Shown here piece after piece: positions 8,411 through 16,970 of a stretch of DNA of 64,000 bases. Made by a program: the position numbers and the translations under genes. This DNA is from Candidatus Melainabacteria bacterium. Lineage in GTDB: Bacteria > Cyanobacteriota > Vampirovibrionia > Obscuribacterales > Obscuribacteraceae. The notes under the pieces are model-generated. The model was not told the DNA's origin. It searched no databases and worked only from the letters and a program-made list of their open reading frames with translations. Numbering within the stretch: the stretch's first letter is position 1; each line of letters starts with the position of its first letter. The stretch covers positions 1,488,001 through 1,552,000 of the forward strand of contig CP064963.1 in NCBI GenBank assembly GCA_016699165.1, in the 5' to 3' direction.

Positions 8411-10057
8411 ATGAAAAATCCTCATATAGGTATAGTCGGCGGCGGACCGGGCGCACTTCTAATATTGATGCGAATATTAGAATTAGAGGGCGCAGATTTT
8501 GCACTTGATATATTCGAGTCGGCTCCAAGACTAGGCGTAGGAATGCCTTTCAGCCCCAGAGGCGCCGATTTAGAACACGACACCAACGTTTCGGAAGAGG
8601 AAATACCAGATTTCGAGCCGCCACTGTCACAGTGGGTAAAAACGCAGCCACCATATGTTCTTGAAAAATACGGTGTTGACCCGCAACAATTCGATGAAAC
8701 CTCCATCTTGCCTCGTTTACTTTTTGGCGAATATCTCCACGAGCAGTTCGAAATGCTTCTAAAAGAAGCTGAGCATAGGGGGATGGAAGTAAAAATCCAT
8801 TTTAAAACACATGTAGATGACATAAAAGATGATATTAAAAAGAAAAAGACTGCCATCATCGCTGGTGACAAAACCTATTTATTCGACAATGTTATTATCT
8901 GCTGCGGTCACTTCTGGCCCCACGATCACGAAAGAGAATTGGCTGGATATTTTGATTCACCCTACCCTCCATCTAAATTGAATAGAATTTTCGATCATCC
9001 AGTAGCATTGCGAGGTAGCTCACTGACAGCGGTTGATGCAATTCGTACAATTTCAAGAAACAATGGAATTTTCACTCGCGAAAATTCAAGACTGATTTAT
9101 ACCAAAAACGAAAATGCGCCTAACTTCAAAATGGTTATGTATTCGCATAATGGCTTGCTGCCTTGTGCTCGAATCCACCTGGAAGAGCCTAACATCAATA
9201 ATGCAGACATTCTTCCATCCGCTCGCTTGAAAGAAAACATGGCTGAAAACGATGGTTTTCTATCGCTCGATTTTCTGTTCGATATTGGATACAAGGAACT
9301 TCTAAAAGATAAAGATCCAGAACTCCATATCCAAATCAAAGACATGAAGGTAGAAGAATTTTCCAAATTTATGCTTTCCAAACGAGAGGCACAAGAGCCC
9401 TTCGAGCTATTGCGCGAAGAATATTTAGACGGGATAGACTCGCTACAAACCAAGCGTCCAGTGCCATGGAAGGAAGCACTGTCAGCCTTTAGTTTTGCCC
9501 TAAATTTTCCCGCCAAACACATGTCGGCTGAAGATATGATTCGCTTACACGAACACTTATTGCCACTGGTTGCAATTGTGATTGCATATCTACCACCAAG
9601 CTCTTGCGAAGAAATGCTAGCCTTACATGATTCTGGATGTCTTGACCTTGTTTCAGTTGATAAATTTGAAGCAAAAATTTCAGAAGGCGGCAAGATTGTT
9701 TGCACATGCAAGTTTGAAGATAAAGAAGACATTGTTGTTGAATATGAAACGTTTGTAGATTGTATCGGTCAGCCAAATATCGAGTTCGAGCAATTTCCCT
9801 TTAAATCCTTAATGAAGGGTGGCACGGTGAGCCAAGCTCGATTGAATTTCAAATCAAATAAAGGTCACCAGAACGTAGATGGATTACAAATCACAGACTC
9901 ATTCCAAGTTGTAAATGAGAAAGGTGAAGCAAACAAACGAGTTTATCTTTTGACTGTTGCCTTTATGAAAGGCTTGAACCCAGACTTTTCAGGAATTGAT
10001 TTCTTTGAGCATGCAACTGAGCTAGTGGTTAAGAGCATTTTCAGCGCAAAAATCTAA
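8411..10057 (+). CDS. FAD/NAD(P)-binding protein (NAD_binding_9-like)
   Basis: 548 residues. The N-terminal dinucleotide-binding motif GIVGGGPGA (7-15) is followed by FDIFE-type strand 2 ending (LDIFESAPRLGVGMPFS). The early block with a nucleotide fold, VIICCGHFWPHD in the middle and a late FVDCIGQPN resembles proteins annotated as FAD-NAD(P)-binding/HpnW-like oxidoreductases, in which the flavin domain is split. A redox or hydroxylase-like role is possible, but no substrate can be inferred. It is a single gene with its own start at 8411 and no clear operon partner. Confidence 0.7.
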   Translation: MKNPHIGIVGGGPGALLILMRILELEGADFALDIFESAPRLGVGMPFSPRGADLEHDTNVSEEEIPDFEPPLSQWVKTQPPYVLEKYGVDPQQFDETSILPRLLFGEYLHEQFEMLLKEAEHRGMEVKIHFKTHVDDIKDDIKKKKTAIIAGDKTYLFDNVIICCGHFWPHDHERELAGYFDSPYPPSKLNRIFDHPVALRGSSLTAVDAIRTISRNNGIFTRENSRLIYTKNENAPNFKMVMYSHNGLLPCARIHLEEPNINNADILPSARLKENMAENDGFLSLDFLFDIGYKELLKDKDPELHIQIKDMKVEEFSKFMLSKREAQEPFELLREEYLDGIDSLQTKRPVPWKEALSAFSFALNFPAKHMSAEDMIRLHEHLLPLVAIVIAYLPPSSCEEMLALHDSGCLDLVSVDKFEAKISEGGKIVCTCKFEDKEDIVVEYETFVDCIGQPNIEFEQFPFKSLMKGGTVSQARLNFKSNKGHQNVDGLQITDSFQVVNEKGEANKRVYLLTVAFMKGLNPDFSGIDFFEHATELVVKSIFSAKI

Positions 10058-10085
10058 CAATCTTTGGCGAGGGTCTTCCGCAAAA

Positions 10086-10111
10086 AGGCCGAAGTCCGGC
10101 CTCCGGAGGCC
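10086..10111. repeat. Two adjacent GC-rich inverted repeats
   Basis: AGGCCG-AAGTC-CGGCCT (10086-10102) can form a 6-bp hairpin. It abuts and partly overlaps a perfect 14-base palindrome GGCCTCCGGAGGCC (10098-10111). The GC-rich element lies between two convergent genes in an AT-richer background. It could be a terminator structure (no T-tract follows on either side) or a copy of a repeated extragenic palindrome. The remaining bases to 10180 hold nothing else recognisable. Confidence 0.5.
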
Positions 10112-10179
10112 GACATGGATCACTAATCTAGCAAGAGGACCTTAACCGTCGTGAGTTTTCACCCCTAATCAGCTCCGAT

Positions 10180-10509
10180 TTAAAACACCTTCTTAAAAAA
10201 CTTCTTGGTGCTACTTCCAGCTTTATCTAAACCTTTCTTCGTAGCATCCAATCCTTTCTTGGTACCGCCCACAGTGACATCAATTGCCTTACCGGTACCT
10301 TTTTTAGTTTCCTTAATACCTTTCTTTGTCACGCCAACTGTGACGCCGACACCTTTCTTAGTGCCCTTTTCGGTCACATCCCAAGATTTCTTGATGCCCT
10401 TTTTAGTAGCGTCGCCACCTTTTTCAACGCCATCTTTAACATAGCCAGCCTGAACAGGTGCTGCACAAATCAAAGACAGAACGCTTAATAATAAAAATGC
10501 TTTTCTCAC
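10180..10509 (-). CDS. Secreted Lys/Gly-rich repeat protein, LEA-like
   Basis: 109 residues. A signal peptide (MRKAFLLLSVLSLICAAPVQA) is followed by a strongly basic domain made of recurring TKKG units spaced 4, 7, 11 or about 15 residues apart (for example VTKKGIKETKKG and LDATKKGLDKAG), ending STKKFFKKVF. This periodicity predicts an amphipathic helix, as in LEA-like or apolipoprotein-like repeats; the function is unknown. The start is a GTG at 10509 with GAGGG upstream. There are no cysteines and no catalytic motif. Confidence 0.7.
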   Translation of the reverse strand: MRKAFLLLSVLSLICAAPVQAGYVKDGVEKGGDATKKGIKKSWDVTEKGTKKGVGVTVGVTKKGIKETKKGTGKAIDVTVGGTKKGLDATKKGLDKAGSSTKKFFKKVF

Positions 10510-10565
10510 CAGTAACCCTCACTTTCTGATTTCTTTATAGCACCTAAATTCACACCGTCGCCCAT

Positions 10566-11081
10566 TTAGAGCGGGCTTGGTGACTCAGGATAAAGTCCGA
10601 CGAATTTGCTTTTATCTGGCGTATCGTAAAACATGAGCCAGGTCTTTTTGAGTAAAGCGTACTCTTCTGCCAGTCTTTTCATTATTTCCAGGGACGCATC
10701 TACATCTACTAGAGCGAGATCAAAGAAATAATAATCGCTACCACGACCAGCTCCAATTTGGCATCCGATCCCGTTTTTACGCAACTTTTCATCCAGAGAA
10801 ACCTGAAAATCTTCAATCATTGGATCTTCGTCTTCCTCAACGGCGAGGCTCGTTTTGATAAAACAAAACTTTTCGCCCATTTTGGCAAACTGCGCAGAGT
10901 CAAATTGTTTATTTTTCCAAAAAGCTTCAGTTACTTGAGGCGCCAAGGTGCGGAAAGTAAAACGCTCTGGCTCTGTTTCCATTGCGCGCAACTCGTCTGC
11001 GGTGGGACCAAGAACACTCCAGTCGATGTCGTCTGGATAGTGCTTGGAAAAATCTTCTTTAGTAATTGTCTGGTTCTGCAT
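10566..11081 (-). CDS. Hypothetical cytoplasmic protein
   Basis: 171 residues, acidic, with no signal peptide or membrane segment. Recognisable patches are DIDWSVLGPTADEL near the N-terminus and a helix MKRLAEEYALLKKTWLMFYDTPD near the C-terminus. I recognise no family. GAGGT lies 6 to 7 bases before the ATG at 11081. It starts 4 bases after the stop of the upstream lipoprotein gene on the same strand, so the glycosyltransferase, lipoprotein and this gene (13085 down to 10566) probably form one transcript. Confidence 0.7.
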   Translation of the reverse strand: MQNQTITKEDFSKHYPDDIDWSVLGPTADELRAMETEPERFTFRTLAPQVTEAFWKNKQFDSAQFAKMGEKFCFIKTSLAVEEDEDPMIEDFQVSLDEKLRKNGIGCQIGAGRGSDYYFFDLALVDVDASLEIMKRLAEEYALLKKTWLMFYDTPDKSKFVGLYPESPSPL

Positions 11082-11085
11082 TTAT

Positions 11086-11901
11086 CTACCTCAGCGTCGC
11101 TTCTAAGTAATTGTTATTAAACAAAGGATTATTGTCCCCATCAATAAGTTTAATAGTTAGTTCTTTTCCCAACTCATATATTTTCAATTTGGCACCGTCT
11201 TTTATCACTTTACCTCGCATCTGATCATCAGAATTAGAAAAGAGAAAGTTCTCAATAGCCGGGAACTCGTTCTCACGAACGTTTTTAAGTGCCAAATCTG
11301 CTCTGCCAAACTTTCGCATTCCTTGAGTGTGCGCGTAAAACAAAGATGGATCATCATCGTTAGGATTGACCAATAAATAAATTTGATCCTGTATTTTTGG
11401 CTTGTCTGGATCAAAAAACTTTTCTTTCCATTCGCTTGGAGTGTACCAACGATACCCTTCCAGATCGTATACGGCTATTCCTCCCGCATCCAGTGCGGCT
11501 TGAACAACTCCTATAGTACTTCGCAAATAATTGAGAGATTTGGTGTCATCTGTTTCGCCAAATAATGTGACTGCATTTGGTGCAAATTTTACTTTCTCAA
11601 AAGTTACCTTGTCACGTTTTTCAAAATCACGCGAAACGAATCCGGTTAACAATTCTTCCCAGTCTTTATGGTCTTTTTCTCTAGACTCCTCCACAATTTT
11701 CACTCCAGATGGAGGACCTTCACTTCTGTGCTTACTTTTAGATATTGTCAAAGGAAAAGTGTAGGTTCCAGGAATGAAATACGCAATTCGTGCCGCAGTT
11801 CCACCTGATTCAAATTTCGGTCTAGACCAATTAGAACTGGCACTACAGCCAAAAACCGAAAGTAAAAGGGCGAGCGAAGTCAGGCATTTTTGAATGCTCA
11901 T
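11086..11901 (-). CDS. Hypothetical lipoprotein
   Basis: 271 residues. The N-terminus MSIQKCLTSLALLLSVFGC ends in a lipobox (SVFGC, Cys19), so the protein is probably lipidated and held in the envelope. The mature part includes YLRSTIGVVQAALDAGGIAVYDLEGYRWYTPSEW and is otherwise unfamiliar. The ATG overlaps the end of the upstream glycosyltransferase gene by 4 bases (ATGA), indicating translational coupling. A role in the same surface-glycan process is possible but not shown. Confidence 0.7.
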   Translation of the reverse strand: MSIQKCLTSLALLLSVFGCSASSNWSRPKFESGGTAARIAYFIPGTYTFPLTISKSKHRSEGPPSGVKIVEESREKDHKDWEELLTGFVSRDFEKRDKVTFEKVKFAPNAVTLFGETDDTKSLNYLRSTIGVVQAALDAGGIAVYDLEGYRWYTPSEWKEKFFDPDKPKIQDQIYLLVNPNDDDPSLFYAHTQGMRKFGRADLALKNVRENEFPAIENFLFSNSDDQMRGKVIKDGAKLKIYELGKELTIKLIDGDNNPLFNNNYLEATLR

Positions 11902-13085
11902 TCAATCACCAACTCCGTCGCGCTTTTCAAATTATATGTAACACCACGCCACAGCACTTTATTCGTCAGTATCGAATTCAGTGTCATGAAAGGAAGCACA
12001 ATATGAGCAAGCGGCACCGCAATGCAGCATAACCAGAAGGGTTCATACATGTGCGACACTTCCACGCCCAATATTCTATTCCAGAGATTGCGCGATACCA
12101 TAATCAAAAATATTTCAAGCGGAAAAATCGAAACGCCAATCCAGAAGGCAGAAAACAAATCTTGACTGTTTTGTTCAATTGCAAGAAACAAAGTCCAGAA
12201 CATAAAAACTGTCCAGAGAAGCATGATGAAACTGCGACCTATTGCCCGTCTCCAGAGTTCGGGATAATAGACTTTAGTCAAGATCATTTGACGATTTGTC
12301 CATTCGAGTATTTCTGCAATGGTGGCACGCCCTTCGGATGTGACAGTGCATTTGGTGACGAAATGCACTTTGAGACCAAGTTCTTTTATTGCCTTTGTTA
12401 AAGACATGTCGTCATCGGCTGAATTGTCCCAGTGCTCGGCAATGCGCGCACGCTCAAATACTTCGCGTCGAATTGCCATGGCACCGCCCCAAGCGAAAGC
12501 ATATTTTTTATCTATTAATTCGACCGACGACATGCGATTCCAGAAGCCTCTTATTATCGAAGGCAAATTCCAATGGTTCGAGACATAGAATCTGTAACCA
12601 GTCGTAACGCCTATCGAATTATCTTTGAGCGGCGCAACCAAATGAGTCAAAAAATTATTCAGGGCTATGACATCCGAATCGACAAAGGCGATCACCTCTG
12701 AGTCAGGCTGGAGTAATTGCAAGGCGCAAAGCTGATTGTTGACCTTCTGGGCGCGGTGGGGGTGGAAACCTGCCACAACTATGTCGGCGCGTCCGGGGTG
12801 TTTCTGACAAAGCTGGAAAAGGGGCTTATAAGCGGGGTCAGATTCTTCGGCTACGGCAAATATGATTTGAAAATCAGGATAATCCTGCAGAAATAGGCGC
12901 TCTATGTTCTTTTTAAAGTCCGGGTCGAGCCCTTTGCATGGCAAGATTATGCTCGCCTTGGGCTTGTAGGGCTCGGGGCGACGGGCAAGATCCGCATCCA
13001 TATACTTATAGAGCCTGATGTATGTGCTCACCTGGATGATGGCGCCCACAACAGTCATAAAAACGAAAAAATAACCGATTTCCAT
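11898..13085 (-). CDS. Membrane glycosyltransferase family 2 (ceramide-glucosyltransferase-like)
   Basis: 395 residues. One N-terminal membrane helix, a GT-A domain starting ASIILPCKGLD, and three or more C-terminal membrane helices. The metal-binding DSD is in AFVDSDVIALN near residue 135. The acceptor/base aspartates are in NSADDDMSLTKAI, and WTNRQ corresponds to the (Q/R)xxRW element. The KGLDPDF start and overall plan resemble GT21/HpnI-like enzymes that glycosylate a lipid at the membrane. The actual lipid and sugar are unknown. It is divergent from the GT4 gene, with about 50 bases between the starts. Confidence 0.82.
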   Translation of the reverse strand: MEIGYFFVFMTVVGAIIQVSTYIRLYKYMDADLARRPEPYKPKASIILPCKGLDPDFKKNIERLFLQDYPDFQIIFAVAEESDPAYKPLFQLCQKHPGRADIVVAGFHPHRAQKVNNQLCALQLLQPDSEVIAFVDSDVIALNNFLTHLVAPLKDNSIGVTTGYRFYVSNHWNLPSIIRGFWNRMSSVELIDKKYAFAWGGAMAIRREVFERARIAEHWDNSADDDMSLTKAIKELGLKVHFVTKCTVTSEGRATIAEILEWTNRQMILTKVYYPELWRRAIGRSFIMLLWTVFMFWTLFLAIEQNSQDLFSAFWIGVSIFPLEIFLIMVSRNLWNRILGVEVSHMYEPFWLCCIAVPLAHIVLPFMTLNSILTNKVLWRGVTYNLKSATELVIE

Positions 13086-13135
13086 GTTAATAATCTTTGG
13101 CGCCGTTGACTTTAGTTGCTGGTGCTATTAGTTTA

Positions 13136-14332
13136 ATGGACAATTATCAGCAAAGTGCAATGTATTACACAGAGAATCACCGAAATACAAAAATTGCGCT
13201 CGTCTCAAGCGGGCTAGGAAATGTTGAACGTGGGTTCGAAGTGTCGTGTGCGCGGTGGTTTCATGCATTAAAGAACCATACTGACTTCGATGTCCATCTC
13301 TTGGCTGGCGGCAATTATCCCGATGCGGTGACTGTGCCAAATATCAAGAGGAACAGCCTTTTACTTAAGAAACTTTCCGAGCTGCCCATCCTGCCTGAAA
13401 AAATGCGATGGGAGTTAACTTATGGTGTCGAGCAAATCAGCTTCCTGCCAGGTCTTTTAGGCGGGCTTGCAAAAATTAATCCAGACGTGGTTTGGGTCAA
13501 AGACGTGCCACTGGCTCATTTCATTATGGCGGCGGCACATTTGCCAAACTATCATTACAAAGTAATTTTTGCCAACGGCGGCATTTTCAATCCGCAAAAT
13601 TACAAGTGTTTCGACCATATTCAGCAATTAAATTTTGGCGGTTATGGAGTGGCACTTGAAGCTGGCATTCCGGGTTCAAAAATGGATTTGATACCAAACT
13701 GTCTTGATGCCGAAGAATTATGGGATCAGTGTCGCGAAACTGGTGTTCGTCAAAAGTACGGCATCGCAGAAGACGATTACATGATTGTTTGTTGTGCAGC
13801 GTGGAATCGCTATCACAAACGAATCGATTATCTTATCGAAGAAGTAGCCAAACTAAACGATCCCAAAATCAAACTGGTGCTTTGCGGAGTGGAAGAATCT
13901 GACACTCCTTATCTAAAAGCGCTCGGAGAGAAGTTGTTGCAAGATCGTGTCATCTGGCTGACTTTACCCGTAGAACAGGTACCATCAGTGGTGGCAGCAG
14001 CAAACGTATTTATTTTGCCAAGTTTAGACGAAGGTCTTGGAAATGTTTTGATTGAAGCGGCAATAATTGGAACACCAATTATTTGTCATCCTCACAGTGG
14101 CGCTAAATTCATAATCGAAGATCCGCAGTGGATGTGCGATATAAGCGCTAACGGAGCGCTTGCAAGTCGTATTGTGCAGATGAGAGAAAATCCACCATCA
14201 ATTAGTTCAATTGATACACTGCGCCACAGAGTCTATGAAAAATTCAGCGACAGACATCTGGTGCAAGATTTTTCCCGCATGGTGGAAAAAACGCTTACGC
14301 CACCCGCACGCAAACGTGCAGTTATTCACTAG
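13136..14332 (+). CDS. Glycosyltransferase family 4 protein
   Basis: About 398 residues with a GT-B fold. The N-terminal donor-side loop SSGLGNVERGFE resembles GT4 enzymes. The C-terminal nucleotide-sugar site is clear: VCCAAWNRYHKRIDYLIE, then LPSLDEGLGNVLIEAAIIGTPIICHP with the E-x7-E motif. The protein has no membrane segment. The ATG at 13136 is preferred over a TTG at 13097, because the added residues are not family-like and would lie in the divergent promoter region. A shared role with the divergent GT2 in glycolipid or surface-polysaccharide synthesis is an inference from position. Confidence 0.82.
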   Translation: MDNYQQSAMYYTENHRNTKIALVSSGLGNVERGFEVSCARWFHALKNHTDFDVHLLAGGNYPDAVTVPNIKRNSLLLKKLSELPILPEKMRWELTYGVEQISFLPGLLGGLAKINPDVVWVKDVPLAHFIMAAAHLPNYHYKVIFANGGIFNPQNYKCFDHIQQLNFGGYGVALEAGIPGSKMDLIPNCLDAEELWDQCRETGVRQKYGIAEDDYMIVCCAAWNRYHKRIDYLIEEVAKLNDPKIKLVLCGVEESDTPYLKALGEKLLQDRVIWLTLPVEQVPSVVAAANVFILPSLDEGLGNVLIEAAIIGTPIICHPHSGAKFIIEDPQWMCDISANGALASRIVQMRENPPSISSIDTLRHRVYEKFSDRHLVQDFSRMVEKTLTPPARKRAVIH

Positions 14333-14344
14333 CAGTTATTCTGT

Positions 14345-15688
14345 TTAGAAGTACTCTGGATGAGATTCTTCAAGACCCTGCTCTAACTTGTTTATGTCTT
14401 TGAATAAAACATGATCAGGTTTGATTTTGCGTCCCAGGTCAAAAGCGTCCCAAGCATTTTGGACGTCATAGCGCGAAAAATAATAGGTGCCTAGATCTTT
14501 ATATGCATACACTAAAGCTGGGTTACTGTTTAGCGCATAAATAAAACGTGCGCTTGGATTGCCGCCGGCTAGACTCTCTACATTAGCTTTGAGCACTTCT
14601 ATAACATAACCTTTTTTGAACTTAGTCGAATCGATTGTATTTAAAATTTTGTACGAAGCAACTGCCCCGGCTTTTGAAGTAGGCCTCAAATTTTCTTGTA
14701 GTTTTTTGACAATAGGATCTTTCTTTGTTGCGTTCATAATATCGTTGGATTCGGCGACTGCCTGCTCGCCTGTACACAAGCTATAATTAATCATTGTGAG
14801 CAGTGCGTCAACTGGTTCTTTTTTTGCAACCAGTGTCTTTGCTTCAGCAAACGATTCTTGCTTTTTAGGTAAAACAGGAATTTCCTTTTTGATATAAATG
14901 CGTTCTTGCAAACCTGAAAGTGGCAAACCCTTCGCAAAAGAAATTTTATAATCAGAGCCAAGATCAAGAGATGGAGCTGCTCCATCGCTATTTTTCAATA
15001 CCATTTTAATGGTATTGTTCGCACTGCGCGTACTCATCTCGATATTCAATTCTTTAGGAACTCTTTTGCGTGTAAGCAAGTCCTTACGAATAAACGGGTG
15101 AACATTGCAGTTATAGACGTAGAATTTTTCCATCATCGCAAGCATCGATTCAGGAAGCGGATCACCCAGAACAACCGATGTCACCACTTTTCCTTTGTAA
15201 GAGTATTCGACGGTATTACCCTTTTCGGCAACGGTGATACCAGGGTTCTCTTCCTGTCCGGGGACTATCATCCCTAGTTCGCATCCAGAGTTAAATGGGT
15301 CAAAGGCGTCAGTTACTTCACTATTTGACTCTTTCAAAATCTTGGTCAATTCAGCGCGATTAGCAGCTTCAGCATGTTTGCTAGCTGATACCAGATACAG
15401 TGAGTGTTCTTCATAAGTTTTCGCTTTAGGATCTGCTTTGAAGATACGCTTCTTTTCGAAATCGAAAATATTTAGCTTATCGTCAGCTTCTAGACCAAGC
15501 TTCTTTTTTCCAAGGATAAAAACAAGGTCTTTTTGACCATCGATTCCTTTAACTTTTGGATTGAGAGATATCGATTTGACCGTAGTGACATAGTTCAGTT
15601 TCATTGAGTCACTACTTGGCGCATTGGCTCCCGAACAAGCGCTTAAAAGAATTAAGCTAGAAGTAAGGGCCACCGCTAAATATTTCAT
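14345..15688 (-). CDS. Hypothetical lipoprotein with TPR-like C-terminus
   Basis: 447 residues. The signal peptide ends in lipobox LSAC (about residues 15-18). The middle is mixed alpha/beta with scattered cysteines. The C-terminal 70 residues (AYKDLGTYYFSRYDVQNAWDAFDLGRKIKPDH) look like one or two tetratricopeptide helices. AAAGGATG before the ATG gives a good ribosome-binding site. Its stop faces the GT4 stop across 12 bases. I recognise no family; a role as an envelope scaffold is only a guess. Confidence 0.65.
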   Translation of the reverse strand: MKYLAVALTSSLILLSACSGANAPSSDSMKLNYVTTVKSISLNPKVKGIDGQKDLVFILGKKKLGLEADDKLNIFDFEKKRIFKADPKAKTYEEHSLYLVSASKHAEAANRAELTKILKESNSEVTDAFDPFNSGCELGMIVPGQEENPGITVAEKGNTVEYSYKGKVVTSVVLGDPLPESMLAMMEKFYVYNCNVHPFIRKDLLTRKRVPKELNIEMSTRSANNTIKMVLKNSDGAAPSLDLGSDYKISFAKGLPLSGLQERIYIKKEIPVLPKKQESFAEAKTLVAKKEPVDALLTMINYSLCTGEQAVAESNDIMNATKKDPIVKKLQENLRPTSKAGAVASYKILNTIDSTKFKKGYVIEVLKANVESLAGGNPSARFIYALNSNPALVYAYKDLGTYYFSRYDVQNAWDAFDLGRKIKPDHVLFKDINKLEQGLEESHPEYF

Positions 15689-15723
15689 GTTTTCATCCTT
15701 TGGAAGATTGAGCTATTTTACCA

Positions 15724-16329
15724 CTAGGGCAAATTCAATTCTTTGGCAGATTTCATCAGGTTATCGTAATCGGAAAAGAGGTGTCCGTGAATACCCAGCT
15801 CTGCTGCTGCATCAACATTTTCTTTCCTGTCGTCTATAAACAAAGATTCAGAGCCCTTGAGCCCGAGATTTGAAAGACTGTGCTCATAAATTGAGCGATG
15901 CGGTTTTACTATGCCAATTTCGCAAGAAAAAGTGCAATGATCAAAATCGTCTATCCATGGCTCTTTTCTAATACTCAAAGTGAGCTCAAGCGGCATATTC
16001 GAGATTAAACCAATGGTGATGCCGTTTTTCTTCAAATGCGATACCCATTCAAGCATTTCGGCATTGAGAATGGACCAGACAGCAATGTCGTGAGCGACAA
16101 GATGTTCTTTTTCTTCAGTACTGAAAATACGGTCAAGCTTTTTGCCAACGCCATCCCAGTAGTGGGTGGCATTCACCGAGCCGCGGTCATACTCTTCACG
16201 ACCATGCCAGTATGCATTGCAAAAAGAATTTGCCTCTAGATTCTTTAAACTAGGACTTTCAGCAATGCGCCCAGGCTCACCAGGATGGCTCAAGACATTG
16301 CCATAATCGAACAAAACCGCCTTAATCAT
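15724..16329 (-). CDS. HAD-superfamily hydrolase (subfamily IA)
   Basis: 201 residues. Motif I is AVLFDYGNVLSHPG with Asp8. Motif II is IGLISNMP with a Ser/Asn pair. The conserved Lys is in GIVKPHRSIYEHSL, and motif IV is SLFIDDRKENVDAAAELGIHG. The pattern is that of small-molecule phosphatases or dehalogenase-like HADs with a DYGNV motif; the substrate is unknown. On the minus strand, TGT-TACGAT (an extended -10 element at 16341-16336) ends exactly 6 bases before the ATG, suggesting a leaderless transcript. Confidence 0.85.
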   Translation of the reverse strand: MIKAVLFDYGNVLSHPGEPGRIAESPSLKNLEANSFCNAYWHGREEYDRGSVNATHYWDGVGKKLDRIFSTEEKEHLVAHDIAVWSILNAEMLEWVSHLKKNGITIGLISNMPLELTLSIRKEPWIDDFDHCTFSCEIGIVKPHRSIYEHSLSNLGLKGSESLFIDDRKENVDAAAELGIHGHLFSDYDNLMKSAKELNLP

Positions 16330-16391
16330 GCGCTTATCGTAACAAAGTTTTTTCCATTCTGCTACGATATACAGAGAATAGAGGTAATTTC

Positions 16392-16964
16392 ATGAAAGCC
16401 AAGAGATTAGTAAATCTTCTAGTTCTTATAGCATTAACAATATCGGGGACAACCGTGCAAGCAAGTTCGAACAATCCAAATGGTCATAAAAACCAGGAAG
16501 CTGTTTTTGCCGCTGGCTGATTTTGGGGTGTGGAGGCTGATTTCCTCGACACGCCGGGAGTTGTAGCTACAGAAGTAGGTTACACAGGTGGTCGAACCAG
16601 CAATCCAAATTATGAGCAGGTCTGCTCAGGTAACACGGGACACGCAGAGGCAGTGCACGTCACATACGATCCTCAAAAAATTAGCTTCAAAAAGCTGGTT
16701 GAAAGATTTTTGCGCATTCATAATCCGCGCTACGACAATAGCCATGTAAGAGGCGGTCAGTACCGCTCCGAGATATTCTATTTCTCGCCCGAGCAGGCTT
16801 TAGTCGCACGTCAAGTTATAAGCGAACAAGAGAAAATGGATAAAACTAAACTTTATACTCAGGTATCAAAAGCGGTGCCTTTTTATCGAGCAGAAGAATA
16901 TCACCAAAAATACAACCAGAAGAATAACGGTGCATTTTGTGGTGGCTGGTTCAAAAAGAAATAG
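16392..16964 (+). CDS. msrA: Secreted peptide-methionine (S)-S-oxide reductase, probable selenoprotein
   Basis: 190 residues if the in-frame TGA at 16518-16520 is read as selenocysteine (Sec43). MsrA repairs methionine-S-sulfoxide. The family active site is GCFWG; here the codon for that nucleophilic cysteine is TGA (VFAAG-U-FWGVEADF). Downstream are all the usual blocks: GYTGGRTSNPNYEQVCSGNTGHAE, GGQYRSEIFYFS, AEEYHQKY and FCGGW, with C-terminal Cys as a possible resolving residue. The ATG at 16392 has GAGGT 6 bases before it and begins a signal peptide (VNLLVLIALTISGTTVQA). TGA is a normal stop elsewhere here (giant gene, amylase, ybaK), so global reassignment is unlikely. The alternatives are a nonsense mutation or a sequencing error. 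Confidence 0.8.
16518..16555 (+). promoter_or_regulatory. Putative bacterial SECIS element after the msrA TGA
   Basis: The TGA is followed after 4 bases by a 12-position stem. GGGGTGTGGAGG (16525-16536) pairs with CCTCGACACGCC (16544-16555) with two symmetric G-G mismatches, closing a 7-base loop CTGATTT (16537-16543). The loop begins 17 bases past the TGA, within the spacing known for bacterial SECIS elements that bind SelB. The loop has a G at its third rather than first or second position, a small departure from the usual description. The hairpin lies entirely within coding sequence. Confidence 0.6.
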
Positions 16965-16970
16965 TTAAGC

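Noticed and set aside
13097..13135. A TTG at 13097 as the GT4 start
   Set aside because: The extra 13 residues are unlike the family and would occupy the short divergent promoter region; the ATG at 13136 is simpler.
16392..16520. msrA read as a pseudogene cut by a stop codon, with translation only from a GTG at 16530
   Set aside because: A protein starting at 16530 would lack the catalytic residue and signal peptide. The upstream part keeps a good ribosome-binding site and conserved frame, and the TGA sits precisely at the Sec/Cys position with a hairpin behind it. Sequencing error remains the main alternative.
16518..16520. TGA reassigned to tryptophan or another residue (alternative genetic code)
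   Set aside because: TGA terminates several clear genes in this window (giant gene, amylase, ybaK), so it is a stop codon here.
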